From a bacterium (lineage in GTDB: Bacteria > Desulfobacterota > DSWW01): 5,926 bases of DNA. Below, piece after piece: positions 4,563 to 5,926 of this stretch. The notes beneath the pieces are model-generated. The model had not been told where the DNA came from and did no database searches. It saw only the letters and a program-made list of their open reading frames with translations. The translations under genes were made by a program, and so were the position numbers. The stretch covers positions 1-5,926 of the forward strand of contig JAUWSZ010000186.1 of the NCBI GenBank assembly GCA_030609865.1, written 5' to 3'. Every line of letters starts with the position of its first letter. Position 1 is the stretch's first letter.

Positions 4563-5926
4563 TCACCGCTCGCGTTCTGCCTTTCCTGCCATGTGGGCCC
4601 GCTTGATCAGACAGGAGTCCCCGAGGATTCTTACCGACGGACCCACATGGTGGGAGAGATCGAACTTCCATCCCGTGGCCTCCTTTCGGAATCGCAGCTG
4701 AGCAGATACGCCGCTCGTGTAGACCACATCCACATCGGCCCGATCTCCTTCCACCCGCACCCCCACAACCCTCGGACGGTACGCCTGGAACTGCCGGAAT
4801 ACCGCATCCCCGGGATCATCGGCCACGTTGGTGGCATGCAGCAGGTTTTTCCGCTCGTGATACAGGTCCAGGAGGTCCTCGCTCTGTTCATCGAAAGAGC
4901 TGGAGAACCCTTCCCATTCTCCGTCTTCTGCCTGAGCGACCATGGCCTCCAGAACGGCTTGCGGCCCGATCGTCCCACGGGTTTCGTCGGAGTCGGCGGG
5001 GGTCTCGAAGAGATTCCCCTGCAGGCCGTCCCAGATTCGAGAGGCCCTCTCGCGCATCCGGTTCGGAAGCCTCGCGGCCTCTCGCCGTTCCGCTACGGTG
5101 GCGAGATGCACCTCGAGCAACCCCTCGGCCTGATCCGGCTCGGCGAAATACATTCCGGCGCAGCGTCGGGAGCCCAGGGTGCCCGGCAGGTTGATCTCCT
5201 CGGGCCACTTGCGTTGCGTATGCGCGAAGGGCTCCGCATCCGGCTCGAAGGTGAAGAGGTCGTACATCGGCTGGGCGACTTCATCGAAGATCGTCATGGG
5301 CGGGAGGTCGAGGAGAACCTCGATCGTGGCGAACAGGTTCGCTTCGCTGTACTTGACGTGAGAGACGTAGCCCCTTCTTGCCCAGGGCGAGACGACGAGC
5401 ATCAGGGTCCGGTGGGGATCGATGTGATCATAGCCCTGCTGAGGATCATCCTCTGTGATGAAGGCCACGGATTCCATCCAGTAAGGGCTCTGGGTGAGCC
5501 ATTCGACGAAGATCCCGGTGGCCTCGTCGTTGTCCGAAACCATGGACTCGTAGGTCGGGAAGAAGGCGTCGTCCCCGAAGGTGTGGTCGTTCGGAAGGAG
5601 CATGAAGATCAATCGCGGAAATTTGTCGGGGCCTGCGAAACGATCCGACTCCCACTCCTGAATCCGCTCCTCCATCTTCTGCACATCTTTTGAAAACATG
5701 TTGTAGAAGGGCGGATCGTACCGGCCTTGATGGACGTAGTCATCGTTGAAGAGGAGGAAATCCCTCCCTGCGCCCACCGCCTCTCCGTAGTCCCGGAAGG
5801 AGACCTGGTTGCGGAGCGCGTTCTGGAAGATGAAGTCCTTCTTGGGCCAGGCCGCCGGGCTGAACACCATCTCCAACTCGATCGGAAGCCGTCTGCCGTC
5901 TGCATAGACGATCTTCTGCAGGTAGG
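4563..5926 (-). CDS. Phosphoesterase of the AcpA/phospholipase C family (PF04185-like), N-terminus outside window
   Basis: The frame is open to the right edge, giving 453 visible residues, with the N-terminal part missing; residues below are counted from a TTG at 5876. The segments FMLLPNDHTFGDD (91-103), PTYESMVSDNDEATG (107-121), SPYWMESVAFITEDDPQQG (130-148), DHIDPHRTLMLVVSPWARRG (150-169) and LPPMTIFDEVAQPMYDLF (191-208) are hallmarks of the alkaline-phosphatase-superfamily phosphoesterases that include acid phosphatase AcpA and bacterial phospholipase C. The DD of TEDD (5445-5450) corresponds to metal ligands in that family; the nucleophile and first metal motif would lie beyond the edge. 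Members are usually exported. After the catalytic part there is an extra region of about 220 residues, ending in VRVEGDRADVDVVYTSG ... LRFRKEATGWKFDL, which resembles an NTF2-like alpha/beta fold. Substrate (phosphomonoester, phospholipid or other) cannot be told. Confidence 0.85.
   Translation of the reverse strand, partial: YLQKIVYADGRRLPIELEMVFSPAAWPKKDFIFQNALRNQVSFRDYGEAVGAGRDFLLFNDDYVHQGRYDPPFYNMFSKDVQKMEERIQEWESDRFAGPDKFPRLIFMLLPNDHTFGDDAFFPTYESMVSDNDEATGIFVEWLTQSPYWMESVAFITEDDPQQGYDHIDPHRTLMLVVSPWARRGYVSHVKYSEANLFATIEVLLDLPPMTIFDEVAQPMYDLFTFEPDAEPFAHTQRKWPEEINLPGTLGSRRCAGMYFAEPDQAEGLLEVHLATVAERREAARLPNRMRERASRIWDGLQGNLFETPADSDETRGTIGPQAVLEAMVAQAEDGEWEGFSSSFDEQSEDLLDLYHERKNLLHATNVADDPGDAVFRQFQAYRPRVVGVRVEGDRADVDVVYTSGVSAQLRFRKEATGWKFDLSHHVGPSVRILGDSCLIKRAHMAGKAERER

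Noticed and set aside
4542..5693. Long plus-strand frame of 383 codons opposite the phosphoesterase
   Set aside because: It is antisense to a gene with clear family motifs (TEDD, DHIDPHR) and itself shows no motif, signal or credible start; it arises from GC-rich codon bias.

Overview
The window is GC-rich bacterial chromosome. It carries six protein genes, two of them cut by the window edges, plus about 900 bases of spacer filled with short inverted-repeat elements. A NapH/NapG-type polyferredoxin, a DciA-type (DUF721) protein, a LysM protein and these repeat families together suggest an anaerobic or facultative Gram-negative, most likely from the former Deltaproteobacteria (Desulfobacterota and relatives). 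That assignment is inference: there is no rRNA or other taxonomic marker here.

Layout. Positions 1-1328 (+) hold the 3' part of a membrane-anchored, multi-cluster 4Fe-4S protein that looks like a NapH-NapG/MauM fusion. It overlaps by an ATGA junction with a TrmN6-type adenine-N6 methyltransferase (1325-2122, +). Positions 2123-2263 are a short inverted-repeat element that fills the whole gap between the methyltransferase stop codon and the convergent dciA stop codon. dciA (2262-2582, -) follows. Positions 2583-3024 contain no convincing gene but hold two other repeat families: a roughly 225-bp element bounded by inverted TCGTCC tracts (2656-2880) and a REP-like palindrome with satellite motifs (2917-3022). 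Next come a small secreted LysM protein (3025-3354, -), a divergent regulatory spacer with a TTGACA box and two interrupted palindromes, and a lipoprotein with two PPC-like beta domains (3571-4398, +). The convergent spacer 4399-4562 holds a solo copy of the TCGTCC repeat. A PF04185-type phosphoesterase with an extra C-terminal domain (4563-5926, -) runs off the right edge.

How the genes relate. Only the first two genes look co-transcribed, and their functions (electron transfer and tRNA modification) are not obviously linked. The three predicted exported proteins (LysM, lipoprotein, phosphoesterase) point to the cell envelope, but they sit in separate transcription units. I see no CRISPR array, phage, toxin-antitoxin or defence module, and no clear new multi-gene system. 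The most unusual content is the cluster of three unrelated short repeat families in intergenic DNA, one fitted exactly between two stop codons.
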